Shown here piece by piece: positions 1-10,390 of a stretch of DNA of 64,000 nucleotides. Source of the DNA: Candidatus Hydrogenedentota bacterium. Lineage in GTDB: Bacteria; Hydrogenedentota; Hydrogenedentia; Hydrogenedentales; JAEUWI01. The stretch's first letter is position 1. Every line of letters begins with the position of its first letter. The position numbers were made by a program, and so were the translations under genes. The stretch lies in the NCBI GenBank assembly GCA_016791475.1, contig JAEUWI010000011.1, positions 62,001 through 126,000 on the forward strand, given 5' to 3'. Below the pieces are notes generated by a model that searched no databases, had not been told where the DNA came from, and worked only from the letters and a program-made list of their open reading frames with translations.

Positions 1-1849
<1,849 letters not shown>

Positions 1850-1878
1850 TCAACGGCGAGGGCGTGTAGAATTGAATC

Positions 1879-1930
1879 GACGGCGGTCGGGCAGGCATCG
1901 AAGCCTCCCCGCCGCCGTCATTCGTTTCGT
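1879..1930 (+). terminator. Hairpin downstream of the CHRD gene
   Basis: GACGGCGG at 1879-1886 pairs with CCGCCGTC at 1912-1919, and an inner AGGC/GCCT pairing extends the stem. The sequence after it, ATTCGTTTCG, is only moderately T-rich. It lies 29 bp after the stop codon, between convergent genes. Confidence 0.5.
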
Positions 1931-1955
1931 GGACGCAAAATGCACATGCTCTCGC

Positions 1956-2363
1956 TCAACTTGCCGAGCTCAGCCGCGCGATGAGGGCCTCCACGGTGGC
2001 CTTCCAGAAGGGGAAATCCTTCTCGTTTTCCGCCCAAAGTTCGCGCAACTCGGAGTTGACGCCCAGGGCGGCGCGGACGTGGGCCAGGGCGGCGTCACGG
2101 TAGGGCCGCGCATCCAGACCGCGGTGCTCGGCGACCCAACGCGCCACGTCGACGGGCAGGTCACTGGCGGGGCGACCGAGGAGTGCGGCCACGACTTCGG
2201 CGGCGGCCAGGGCCTCGCAGGCATCGGGGGCTTCAAGGTATTCGACGTCGCAGGGGGCCAACAATACCCGATCAACCGGACGGAACCCGGTACCTTCGCT
2301 GAGGTCGCAGGCCCAATCCATCGCATCATCGTTATCAAAGGTGCCGATGCCCCAGCATCCCAT
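1956..2363 (-). CDS. DUF4259 domain protein
   Basis: A protein of 135 residues starting MGCWGIGTFDNDDAMDW, the hallmark N-terminus of the DUF4259 family (MGxWGxGxFDND). The family is small and cytoplasmic, with no established biochemical role. An in-frame ATG lies 21 bp upstream, but the ATG at 2363 has AAGGAGA six bases before it and begins exactly at the conserved family start, so it is preferred. The gene is convergent with the CHRD gene and divergent from the cytochrome gene that follows. No catalytic motif was recognised. Confidence 0.8.
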   Translation of the reverse strand: MGCWGIGTFDNDDAMDWACDLSEGTGFRPVDRVLLAPCDVEYLEAPDACEALAAAEVVAALLGRPASDLPVDVARWVAEHRGLDARPYRDAALAHVRAALGVNSELRELWAENEKDFPFWKATVEALIARLSSAS

Positions 2364-2536
2364 GGTTCTCTCCTTGCTTGCCATCCAAGAGCGGAGCGAT
2401 CCTAGCGCCGCACGCGGGGCAAAGGCAAGCGGCCGTTGGCCGGTCCAAACAGGATATTGTCATGGGTCCCCGCAGGTTGTAGACTAGAGGGGAGTCAGGA
2501 AATTTCACCCCGCAGTGCATTGTGAGAGCATCAGTC

Positions 2537-5500
2537 ATGCATCGACGTAGTTCAGCCTGGGTTTCGGGATTGGCGGCCGCACTGGCCCTTGTCGTCCACG
2601 CAGAAGAACCCCTCCAGTACAACCGGGACATTCGCCCCATCATTTCCAAGCACTGCTTCGCGTGCCACGGTCCCGATTCGGCCGCGCGGAAGGGCGAGCT
2701 CCGCCTGGACCGGCCGGAAGATGCCCTGGCGGCCGGGGCGATCGTGCCGGGGGATATCGACGCCAGCGAGGCCATCGCGCGCATCTTCACGGCGGACCAG
2801 GATGATCTCATGCCGCCGCCGGAAGCGAAACTGGAGCTTTCGGAGGCGCAGAAGGAAACCCTGAAGCGCTGGATCGCCCAGGGCGCGCAATACGAAAAGC
2901 ACTGGGCCTTTATTCCGCCCGTGCGAACGCCCGTACCCGCCGTGGATGCGCCGACGCCGGCCGACGCCTTCATCCGCGCGCGCCTCGAAAAGGAGGGGCT
3001 CTCCCCCGCCCCGGAGGCGAACCGGGAAACGCTCATCCGCCGCGTGGCGCTGGACCTGACGGGGCTGCCGCCGACCCTGGCGGAGATCGACGCCTATCTT
3101 GCGGATTCATCGCCCCGGGCCTATGAGACGATTGTGGACCATTTTCTCAATGGGCCGAACTATGGGGAGCATATGGCGAGCCAGTGGCTCGACGTGGCGC
3201 GCTATGCGGACACCTACGGCTATCAGAATGATCGCGACAGCACGGTCTGGCCCTGGCGCGACTGGGTGATTCGTGCTTTCCAGCAGAACCTGCCGTGGGA
3301 CGAGTTTGTGCGCTGGCAGATCGCGGGGGATTTGATCCCGAATGCCACCCAGGATCAGCGCCTGGCGACGGCCTTCAATCGGCTGCATCGGCAGACCAAC
3401 GAGGGCGGGAGTGTGCTGGAGGAGTTTCGCGTGGCCTATGTGGCCGATCGCACGGAGACCTTTGGCACGGCCTTCCTCGGCCTCACCGTGAACTGTGCTC
3501 GGTGCCACGAACATAAGTTTGATCCGGTTTCGCAGGAGAACTACTTCCAGCTCTTCGCCTTCTTCAATAATATCGATGAATCGGGCATGTATTCCCATTT
3601 CACCAGCGCCATCCCCTCGCCGAGCATGTTTCTCTACAAGGACGGCGAAAAGGAACGGCACGAGGCGCTGCTCGCGGCGATCGGGGACCAGGAGGCGGCG
3701 GTGAAGGAGGCGCGCGATGGCGCGGCGGAGCGTTTCGAAGCCTGGCAGAACGACCCGAACCGCACCGTGGCGTCCCCTGTGCCGGTGGTGGAGTTGCCCC
3801 TGGATACCGTGACCGAGGGCAAGACGCCCAACGTCGCCGGGGCGGGCAGTGAGGCGAAGCTGCCGCGCAACCCCGTGCCGGTGCCGGGCCCCGAGGGCCA
3901 GGGCCTGGAATTCAACGGGGATAACGGCGTGGAGCTTCCTGGCGGCGCGGCCTTTGACCGGTTTCAACCCTTCAGCGTCTCGCTGTGGCTGCGCACGCCG
4001 GACCACGGCCCGCGCTACGTGATCTTTCACCGCAGCATGGCGGCGGAAGACGCGGCCAGCCGGGGCTATGAATTTCTGCTTCTCGATGGGAAGCCCACCT
4101 TCAGCCTGAGCCATTTCTGGCCCGGCAACGCCCTGCGGGTTGAAGCGGAGCAGCCCCTGCCGGTAAACGCGTGGACCCATTGCACCATCACCTACGACGG
4201 CAGTTCAAAGGCGAGTGGTGTCACGATCTATGTGAATGGCGAGCCTGTGGCGACGAAGACCGTGCGCGACGGCCTGAAGAAGACCATTCTCTATGATGCG
4301 GGCAGCGAAGTGACCGAGCCACCGCTCCAACTGGCCATGCGCTTTCGCGACAGCGGCTTCAAGGGCGGCCGGATCGACAGCTTCAAGATCTTCAATCGCA
4401 CCCTGACCGCGCTGGAGGCCTCGGCCCTGGCGGGGAAGACGAATCTTGCGGCGGCGGTGGACGAACTGGCCTTCAACGAGCCCTCCGACGGGCGGCTGGT
4501 GGATTACTACGCCGCAATCGCGGACGGCCCCTGGCGGGAGCAGTTGGCCGCGCTGGAACAGAAGCGCAAGGAAGAGGCGGACTTCATTTCGAGCGTGCAG
4601 GAAATCATGACCATGACGGAGATGGCCGAAACGCGCCAGGCCTATCGGCTGGAGCGTGGCGAGTACAACCATCCCGCGGAGCCGGTATCGCCGGATGTGC
4701 CTCACGAGATTCTGCCGCTGGATCCGGGGCTGCCCCGCAATCGCCTGGGCCTGGCCGAATGGCTGAATGACCCGAAACACCCCCTGGCCGCGCGGGTGGC
4801 GGTGAATCGATTCTGGCAGCAGTTGTTTGGATTGGGCATTGTGAAGACCCAGGAGGATTTTGGTTCCCACGGCGCCATGCCCACCAACCAGGCGTTGCTG
4901 GACCATCTGGCCCTCGACTTTATCGAGTCGGGTTGGGATGTAAAGGCGCTGCTGAAGCAGATGGTGATGACGGCGGCGTACCGCCAGGATTCGCGGGCCG
5001 ACGTCGCATTGTTGGAACGCGATCCAGACAATGCGCTGCTGGCCCGGGGACCCAGGGGCCGCCTGACGGCGGAGCAGATCCGGGACAACGCCCTGGCGAG
5101 TTCGGGGCTGCTGGTGGCAAAGCAGGGCGGGCCGAGCGTGAAGCCCTACCAGCCCGAGGGGCTCTGGAAAGATGGGCCGACGTCGTCCTACAAGCCCGAC
5201 ACGGGTGATGGTCTCTATCGCCGCAGTCTGTACACTTTTATCAAGCGGACCATGCCGCCGCCTTCGTTGCTCACCTTCAATGCGACGGGCCGGGAGTATT
5301 GCCTGGTGCGGCGCGAGACGACGGTCACGCCCCTGCAGGCGCTGGTGCTGTTAAACGACCCCCAGTACATCGAGGCGGCCCGCGTGCTTGCGGCGGATGC
5401 GCTCGCGGGCGGTGCGGACTGGATGGCGACGGTGTTCCGCCGCCTTACGGGCCGCACGCCCGACGGGGAGGAGCTGCGGATACTTGGCGAGGCGTTTGAC

Positions 5501-5662
5501 GAGCAGCGCGCCCTGTTCGGCGACGATCCCGAAGGGGCGAAGGCCTACCTCGCTATTGGCGAGAAGCCCCTGCCCGCAGGGGCCGATGCGGTCCAACTGG
5601 CGGCAGCCACGGCTCTGGCGCAGGCGATCATGAACCACGAGGAGTTTCAGGTAAAACAATGA
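2537..5662 (+). CDS. Planctomycete-type cytochrome with PSCyt1, DUF1549, LamG-like and DUF1553 domains
   Basis: About 1,041 residues, exported. Seen in order: a short hydrophobic signal segment; a PSCyt1 cytochrome-c-like motif CFACHG (heme-type CxxCH) close after it; DUF1549 with the typical CARCHEHKFDP motif; a concanavalin/LamG-like insert around residues 450-640 (GLEFNGDNGVELPGG, FSVSLWLRTP); and DUF1553 toward the end (RNRLGLAEWLNDPKHPLAARVAVNRFWQQ split over conserved blocks). The family is abundant in Planctomycetes and relatives, is thought to be periplasmic, and lacks a settled function. A GTG 15 bp upstream is an alternative start; the ATG at 2537 has GAGAG eight bases before it. 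It overlaps the DUF1501 gene by ATGA, so the two are translationally coupled. Confidence 0.85.
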   Translation: MHRRSSAWVSGLAAALALVVHAEEPLQYNRDIRPIISKHCFACHGPDSAARKGELRLDRPEDALAAGAIVPGDIDASEAIARIFTADQDDLMPPPEAKLELSEAQKETLKRWIAQGAQYEKHWAFIPPVRTPVPAVDAPTPADAFIRARLEKEGLSPAPEANRETLIRRVALDLTGLPPTLAEIDAYLADSSPRAYETIVDHFLNGPNYGEHMASQWLDVARYADTYGYQNDRDSTVWPWRDWVIRAFQQNLPWDEFVRWQIAGDLIPNATQDQRLATAFNRLHRQTNEGGSVLEEFRVAYVADRTETFGTAFLGLTVNCARCHEHKFDPVSQENYFQLFAFFNNIDESGMYSHFTSAIPSPSMFLYKDGEKERHEALLAAIGDQEAAVKEARDGAAERFEAWQNDPNRTVASPVPVVELPLDTVTEGKTPNVAGAGSEAKLPRNPVPVPGPEGQGLEFNGDNGVELPGGAAFDRFQPFSVSLWLRTPDHGPRYVIFHRSMAAEDAASRGYEFLLLDGKPTFSLSHFWPGNALRVEAEQPLPVNAWTHCTITYDGSSKASGVTIYVNGEPVATKTVRDGLKKTILYDAGSEVTEPPLQLAMRFRDSGFKGGRIDSFKIFNRTLTALEASALAGKTNLAAAVDELAFNEPSDGRLVDYYAAIADGPWREQLAALEQKRKEEADFISSVQEIMTMTEMAETRQAYRLERGEYNHPAEPVSPDVPHEILPLDPGLPRNRLGLAEWLNDPKHPLAARVAVNRFWQQLFGLGIVKTQEDFGSHGAMPTNQALLDHLALDFIESGWDVKALLKQMVMTAAYRQDSRADVALLERDPDNALLARGPRGRLTAEQIRDNALASSGLLVAKQGGPSVKPYQPEGLWKDGPTSSYKPDTGDGLYRRSLYTFIKRTMPPPSLLTFNATGREYCLVRRETTVTPLQALVLLNDPQYIEAARVLAADALAGGADWMATVFRRLTGRTPDGEELRILGEAFDEQRALFGDDPEGAKAYLAIGEKPLPAGADAVQLAAATALAQAIMNHEEFQVKQ

Positions 5663-7122
5663 ACACGCCCAACCCCCTATGCACCGGCTCCATCCCCCTG
5701 TTGGGCATGACGCGCCGCGAATGCCTCAGCAAAGTCGGCATGGGCCTCGGCGCCCTCGCCCTCGGCCAGATGCTGCACGCGGATGCCGCCCGCGCGGCTG
5801 TTCCCCAGAATGACTCGGCGCTGGGCGCGCCCCATTTTGCGCCGAAGGCCAAGCGGGTGATCTATCTCTTCCAGAGCGGCGGTCCGTCCCAACTGGAGAC
5901 GTTTGATTACAAGCCCGCGCTGGTGAAGCACAACGGCGAGCAACTGCCCGATTCCGTGCGCGCCGGTCAGCGGCTTACGGGCATGTCGGCAAACCAGGCC
6001 AGCCTGCCCATGGCCGGGTCCATTTTCAATTTCGCCCAGCATGGCCAGAGCGGCGCGTGGGTGAGCGAACTGTTGCCCCACACGGCGAAGGTGGTCGACG
6101 ATCTGTGCTTCATCAAGTCCATGTATACCGAAGCCATCAATCACGATCCGGCCATCACCTTTCTGCAGACGGGTTCTCAGCTTTCCGGGCGGCCCAGCAT
6201 CGGCTCCTGGCTAAGCTATGGCCTGGGTTCGGAAAACGACAACCTGCCCTCGTTCGTGGTGCTGGTGACAAAGGACATGGGCGGTCAGCCGCTCTATGCG
6301 CGCCTCTGGGGCAATGGCTTCCTGCCGGCGGCCCACCAGGGTGTACGCTTTCGCTCCGGAAAGGATGCGGTACTATACCTGCAAAATCCCGAAGGGGTCA
6401 GCCGCGAAAGCCGCCGCAAGCTGCTGGATACGGTCAATGAACTTCACCTCCACAAGCAGGCGCAGCACAGCGACCCGGCGCTGGAAGCGCGCATCTCGCA
6501 GTATGAGATGGCCTTCCGCATGCAGCAGTCCGTGCCGGATGCCACCGATGTGTCGGACGAGCCGGAGCACATTTTTGAGCTTTACGGCGAAGACGCGCGA
6601 AACCCCGGCACCTTCGCGGCGAACTGCCTGCTGGCGCGGCGACTGGCCGAGCGGGGGGTGCGCTTTATCCAGCTCTATCATCAGGATTGGGATCACCACG
6701 GGAACATTCCCGACGGCATGCGAAACATGACGAAGCTGACGGATCAGGGTGCGGCGGCGCTGATCACCGATCTGAAGCAACGCGGCATGCTGGAGGATAC
6801 GCTGGTGATCTGGGGCGGCGAGTTTGGGCGGACGAATTACTCTCAGGGCGAATTGACGGCCACGAACTACGGCCGCGATCATCACCCGCGCTGTTTCTCC
6901 ATGTGGATGGCCGGCGGCGGGGCGAAGCCGGGCATCACCTACGGCGCGACCGATGAATTAGGTTATAACGTGGCGGAGAATGGCGTGCACGTTCACGACT
7001 TCCACGCAACGCTGCTCCACCTGCTGGGCATCGACCACAAACGGCTCACGTACGAATTCCAGGGCCGGGCCTTTAGATTGACGGACGTGTTCGGGAACGT
7101 GGTGAACGATGTGATCGCGTAG
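5659..7122 (+). CDS. DUF1501 protein, Tat-exported
   Basis: A protein of 487 residues. The N-terminus has a twin-arginine-like motif (MTRRECLSK) followed by a hydrophobic stretch, indicating Tat export. The DUF1501 body shows the usual blocks: QSGGPSQLETFDYKPAL, WGGEFGRT and NYGRDHHPRCFSMWMAGGG. DUF1501 belongs structurally to the alkaline-phosphatase/sulfatase-like group, and its substrate is not established. Its start overlaps the stop of the cytochrome gene by four bases. This gene pair is a recurring unit in planctomycete-like genomes, and a second copy of the unit lies at 31696-36532. The two proteins probably act together in the periplasm; this is inferred from conserved pairing. Confidence 0.85.
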   Translation: MNTPNPLCTGSIPLLGMTRRECLSKVGMGLGALALGQMLHADAARAAVPQNDSALGAPHFAPKAKRVIYLFQSGGPSQLETFDYKPALVKHNGEQLPDSVRAGQRLTGMSANQASLPMAGSIFNFAQHGQSGAWVSELLPHTAKVVDDLCFIKSMYTEAINHDPAITFLQTGSQLSGRPSIGSWLSYGLGSENDNLPSFVVLVTKDMGGQPLYARLWGNGFLPAAHQGVRFRSGKDAVLYLQNPEGVSRESRRKLLDTVNELHLHKQAQHSDPALEARISQYEMAFRMQQSVPDATDVSDEPEHIFELYGEDARNPGTFAANCLLARRLAERGVRFIQLYHQDWDHHGNIPDGMRNMTKLTDQGAAALITDLKQRGMLEDTLVIWGGEFGRTNYSQGELTATNYGRDHHPRCFSMWMAGGGAKPGITYGATDELGYNVAENGVHVHDFHATLLHLLGIDHKRLTYEFQGRAFRLTDVFGNVVNDVIA

Positions 7123-7161
7123 GGGATGCGAGGAATCGCGGTGAATTGAGAGGGAGTAACT

Positions 7162-8046
7162 TTGGATTACACTGAATTTGATGAAGATTATGAGAACTGG
7201 GACAAGCCGTCCATGCCCACGATTACAGCAGAGACAGTAAGGGAACTGCATCAGGACAAGAGTACTAAGCGAATTTGTTTTGCTCCCTACTATGAACACT
7301 GCAACTATTTGAAGGTCAAACCAGCGGGGAATGTGTTTGTTGGCGCAGTGAATTTTCCCTTCGCTCAGGGAGTGAAGTGGGTGTTTCCCCGAAGATTATT
7401 TCGCAATCGGAACAGTGATAAACCGCTCGATGTTTGGTACGGGATTAAAACGCAAGAAGAGTTCGAATTAATTCAAGACTGGATTCACAGGCAAGGGGAA
7501 CGCGTCTATCTCCGAGACGGCCTTTCTATCTCGATAGCATTGGCACTTAACTTTCGAGGGCTAGGGGAACAATACACCGAGATTGGCGCGTTGCAGAACG
7601 CCGCAAAGTACCGCGAAGATAGAATGGCTACTGAAAGGCTGGTCGAAGCCTGCTGCAAAACAATTGTGGACTTGCCTTACTTGAATTGCACCAAATATAT
7701 CGCCGCTGTTCCTTCTGAAGTTGGAAAACCTTTCCATTTGCCTTATCAAATTGCAGGGGGTGTCGCTCACCGGCTCCATTTGAATGATATCTCACATAGT
7801 TTTTCGGAGTTTGCAAAACAGAAATTGAAAGATCGAGGTATTGAGCAGAAGTGGGACGATTGGGAGGCCACCGGACTCATGGTTAACCGAGACCTGAGCG
7901 GACAAGACGTAATCTTGGTTGATGATCTGTACCAATCCGGAACTACCCTTCAGTTTGTCGCGATGAAGCTGCAGAAGGCGGGTGCGCGAAATGTGTTCGG
8001 CCTTTGCCTTGTAAAATCTTTAGGGAATACGGATAATAAATCATGA
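7162..8046 (+). CDS. Phosphoribosyltransferase-fold protein (ComF-like PRTase) paired with a DprA/SLOG protein
   Basis: A protein of 294 residues. The C-terminal third is a type I phosphoribosyltransferase fold: a PRPP-binding loop VILVDDLYQSGTTL at about residues 250-263, followed by KAGARNVFGLCLVKS, and upstream a segment KYIAAVPSEVGKPFHLPYQ that resembles the ComF substrate region. The N-terminal ~170 residues match nothing I recognise and lack the zinc-finger cysteines of true ComF. The TTG start is chosen because GGGAG stands five bases before it; the next ATG (7213) has no such support. By hand count, G+C is 22/60 at 7261-7320 and 24/60 at 7681-7740, against 42/60 at 6301-6360 in the neighbour, so the gene was probably acquired by transfer. 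Only 30 bp separate it from the next gene, so they likely form an operon. Substrate unknown. Confidence 0.75.
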   Translation: MDYTEFDEDYENWDKPSMPTITAETVRELHQDKSTKRICFAPYYEHCNYLKVKPAGNVFVGAVNFPFAQGVKWVFPRRLFRNRNSDKPLDVWYGIKTQEEFELIQDWIHRQGERVYLRDGLSISIALALNFRGLGEQYTEIGALQNAAKYREDRMATERLVEACCKTIVDLPYLNCTKYIAAVPSEVGKPFHLPYQIAGGVAHRLHLNDISHSFSEFAKQKLKDRGIEQKWDDWEATGLMVNRDLSGQDVILVDDLYQSGTTLQFVAMKLQKAGARNVFGLCLVKSLGNTDNKS

Positions 8047-8076
8047 AAAGTTTCCTAGTCGACACTGGAGCAAGCC

Positions 8077-8811
8077 ATGACAACGGACACGGCCCCTGAC
8101 ATCACGGAATTGACGCTTGATTCTGCAGCCTATCCTGAGAAGGTCAAGGTCCTTATGGGTTCCAAGGCTCCGGCGTCGCTATTCGCTGTTGGGAACCTGC
8201 GACTCCTCGAAAAGGACGCAATAGGTTTCTGTGGATCTCGAAAAGCCAGTGACCGTGGATTGGAAACGGTTCGGGATTGCGCATTTCAAGCGGCGAATGC
8301 CGGTGTTGTCGTGGTATCCGGAAACGCCGCGGGCGTAGATTTCAGTGCTCACTATGTAGCACTGGAAGCGGGCGGTGAGACCATCCTAGTCCTTCCCGAG
8401 GGTATCAATCATTTTCAGGTGAAACGTGCTTTGCGACCCGTTTGGGATTGGGAGCGCGTTCTGGTTCTGAGCCAGTTTCGACCGGATACGCCATGGCGCG
8501 CGTTTCAGGCGATGAGCAGAAATCAGGTGATCATCGCCCTGAGCGGCGCTATGGTTGTCATCGAGGCTGGCGAAAAAGGCGGGACCATCAGTGCGGGATT
8601 GGACACGCTGAAACTCAACATCCCCTTGTATGTCGCAGAGTACAAGGACATGAACGAGGTCGCCGTGGGCAACCGAACCCTGATCGCCAAAGGCGGCAAG
8701 AGTTTGCGCAGAAGCGCCACGACGGGCAAGGCCAATATGTCCAATGTCTTCCAGGATGTTCACCAGAAAGCGGGTTGGTCGCAATCGTCGTCACAATTGG
8801 GCCTATTTTGA
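8077..8811 (+). CDS. Minimal DprA/Smf-like SLOG-fold protein
   Basis: A protein of 244 residues that retains only the Rossmann core of DprA. Seen: FCGSRKAS at residues 51-58, VVVSGNAAGVD at 78-88 with AH at 91-92, SRNQVIIALS at 147-156 and EAGEKGGT at 163-170. All correspond to DprA family blocks for the GSR loop, SGxAxGID and RNRIIxxLS/EA. It lacks the N-terminal SAM-like and C-terminal winged-helix domains of full competence DprA, which is usually longer than 300 residues. DprA loads RecA on single-stranded DNA, and other SLOG proteins bind or cleave nucleotides. The neighbouring PRTase suggests a nucleotide-based role, possibly in conflict or stress; this is inference. A GGAG lies shortly before the ATG. 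Confidence 0.8.
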   Translation: MTTDTAPDITELTLDSAAYPEKVKVLMGSKAPASLFAVGNLRLLEKDAIGFCGSRKASDRGLETVRDCAFQAANAGVVVVSGNAAGVDFSAHYVALEAGGETILVLPEGINHFQVKRALRPVWDWERVLVLSQFRPDTPWRAFQAMSRNQVIIALSGAMVVIEAGEKGGTISAGLDTLKLNIPLYVAEYKDMNEVAVGNRTLIAKGGKSLRRSATTGKANMSNVFQDVHQKAGWSQSSSQLGLF

Positions 8812-8850
8812 GCGGGATTGTCGTTTAGCAAAATCCATTGCCGTAAAAAA

Positions 8851-8877
8851 GCGCAAAGAAGGTTCTTGTCTTTGCGC
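8851..8877 (+). terminator. Hairpin after the PRTase/DprA pair
   Basis: GCGCAAAGA at 8851-8859 pairs perfectly with TCTTTGCGC at 8869-8877 across a 9-base loop. No strong T-run follows, so termination is uncertain. The right arm merges into a 9-bp repeat array. Confidence 0.4.
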
Positions 8878-8896
8878 TCTTTGCGCTCTTTGCGTT
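8870..8896. repeat. 9-bp array, unit CTTTGCGCT
   Basis: Three consecutive 9-bp units (CTTTGCGCT, CTTTGCGCT, CTTTGCGTT) lie between the convergent dprA-like and sulfatase genes. This is one of several intergenic arrays in the window with a 7-, 9- or 10-bp period. Confidence 0.8.
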
Positions 8897-8915
8897 CTAT
8901 TGCAGCTAAAAATAT

Positions 8916-10148
8916 CTATTTCCCCAGCCACCAGGCGTCGATGCTCTTTGTCAATACTTCCACGCGCTCGGGCTGCGCCCCAGCCAGATTTTCCTTCTCC
9001 CACGGGTCCGCCGTGATGTTGTACAGTTCCGCCGTTTCCCCTGCTCGCGCAGGCAGGATCAACTTCCAATCCCCCGCCACGGTCCAGCGATAAAATAAGC
9101 TGGCGGCGGGATTGTCGATATCCGCCACGTCGTGACTGTAGATCTCCCCGAAGACCTGATTTCGACCCGCCGGTGGGCCATTCAGCAGGCTCACACCCGG
9201 CAGCTCCGCCACTGGCGCAATTCCGCATGCTTCCAGGATCGTGGGCACGATGTCGACGCTGCTCACGAGGGTGGTGTCATTGCGTGACGGCGTGATCTTT
9301 CCCGGCCAGCGGAAGATGATCGGGGTGCGGACGCCGCCGTCGTAGGGTGAGCGCTTGCTCCTGGGGGCGAAGCCGCGCTCGTTCTCATTCTGAATCCAGC
9401 CATTGTCCGTGACATAGACCACCAACGTGTTCTCCGCGACGCCGCGCTGCTCCAGCAGGGCCATGAACTCGCCAATCGTTTCGTCGAACCACTCGCACAT
9501 GGCCCAATATTTTGCGACATATTCTGATCGCCCTTCGGCGCGATACTTCTCCAGCAGACGCTCCGGTGGCGTGTGGGGCTCGTGGGGCATGAAAGGGGCA
9601 TACCACAGGAAAAAGGGCTTGTCCTTCGTCTCGTCGAGGAAAGTCGCGATGGGCGCCAGGCCTTCGCGGCCGATTTTCAGGCCTTCGTCGCCGTGGCGTC
9701 CACCTCGGGCCACATCGCCATGGGTCATACCCTGGGTGAAGCCACCGCGGGCAGGCGCGCCTTCCCACCACTTGCCGGATTGGTGGGACACATAGCCGAC
9801 CTCACCCAGCCGGTCCATCAGGGTTGTCGCGGCATCAATATGCTTGAGCATGAGGTTGCGGTCCACCCCCTTCATGGGGTCGTTGCCCGTGACCTTGTGC
9901 TGGTGGGGGTAGAGCCCCGTGGCGAAGGTCATGAGACTCGGGCGACACAGGCTGGTGGGTACGTAGCCCCGTGTGTAGGTCATTCCCGCTTCCGCCAGCC
10001 GGTCGATGTTGGGGGTCTGGATCTGCGGATGGCCCATAAAGCTGTAGTCGCCCCAGGCCTGGTCGTCGCTGAGGATAAGCACCACATTGGGCGGCGCGGC
10101 GAAAGAGAGTGCGGGGAGGAGGAGGAAGGCGAGAATTAATAGTCGCAT
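8916..10148 (-). CDS. Exported S1-type sulfatase
   Basis: A protein of 410 residues with a signal peptide (MRLLILAFLLLPALSFA). The sulfatase fold is shown by VVLILSDDQ (metal-binding Asp28/Asp29), the active-site region SLCRPSLMTFATGLYPHQ with Cys68 as the residue converted to formylglycine, VTDNG and the C-terminal half. In the canonical C-x-P-x-R signature the Arg is Leu here (CRPSL), a variant I associate with some PVC-group sulfatases. The ATG at 10148 is preferred over an open stretch upstream because AAAGGAAA precedes it and the signal peptide begins there. It probably desulfates a polysaccharide in the periplasm or outside; the substrate cannot be told. Confidence 0.85.
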   Translation of the reverse strand: MRLLILAFLLLPALSFAAPPNVVLILSDDQAWGDYSFMGHPQIQTPNIDRLAEAGMTYTRGYVPTSLCRPSLMTFATGLYPHQHKVTGNDPMKGVDRNLMLKHIDAATTLMDRLGEVGYVSHQSGKWWEGAPARGGFTQGMTHGDVARGGRHGDEGLKIGREGLAPIATFLDETKDKPFFLWYAPFMPHEPHTPPERLLEKYRAEGRSEYVAKYWAMCEWFDETIGEFMALLEQRGVAENTLVVYVTDNGWIQNENERGFAPRSKRSPYDGGVRTPIIFRWPGKITPSRNDTTLVSSVDIVPTILEACGIAPVAELPGVSLLNGPPAGRNQVFGEIYSHDVADIDNPAASLFYRWTVAGDWKLILPARAGETAELYNITADPWEKENLAGAQPERVEVLTKSIDAWWLGK

Positions 10149-10195
10149 GGGGTTTCCTTTCGTGTGCCGGGTGAGCCTGCATGATAGCGGATCAG

Positions 10196-10312
10196 TTGAC
10201 AGTTGACAATGGACAGTTGACAGCGAGGGCGGAAAAGTTCGGCAGATACTGGGCACGCTTCGGCAGTCCGTCCTGTTTTCCGCTGTCCATTGTCAATTGT
10301 CCATTGTCAATT
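10196..10312. repeat. Two facing 7-bp arrays forming an imperfect palindrome
   Basis: Left array: TTGACAG, TTGACAA, TGGACAG, TTGACAG at 10196-10223. Right array: TGTCCAT, TGTCAAT, TGTCCAT, TGTCAAT at 10284-10311. The right array is nearly the reverse complement of the left, and GCGGAAAA / TTTTCCGC inside extends the pairing. It fills the gap between the divergent sulfatase and hemL genes. Confidence 0.8.
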
Positions 10313-10390
10313 ACCACCTGCTACACTATCCTCCAGTCGGCGGGAAGCCGGTGCGAATGATCCAACTTGCCTTAGAAAGTGTTTTCCACG

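Noticed and set aside
7162-8811. Ordinary competence genes comF and dprA
   Set aside because: The PRTase lacks the ComF zinc finger and has a long unknown N-terminus, DprA lacks its outer domains, and no other com gene is near.
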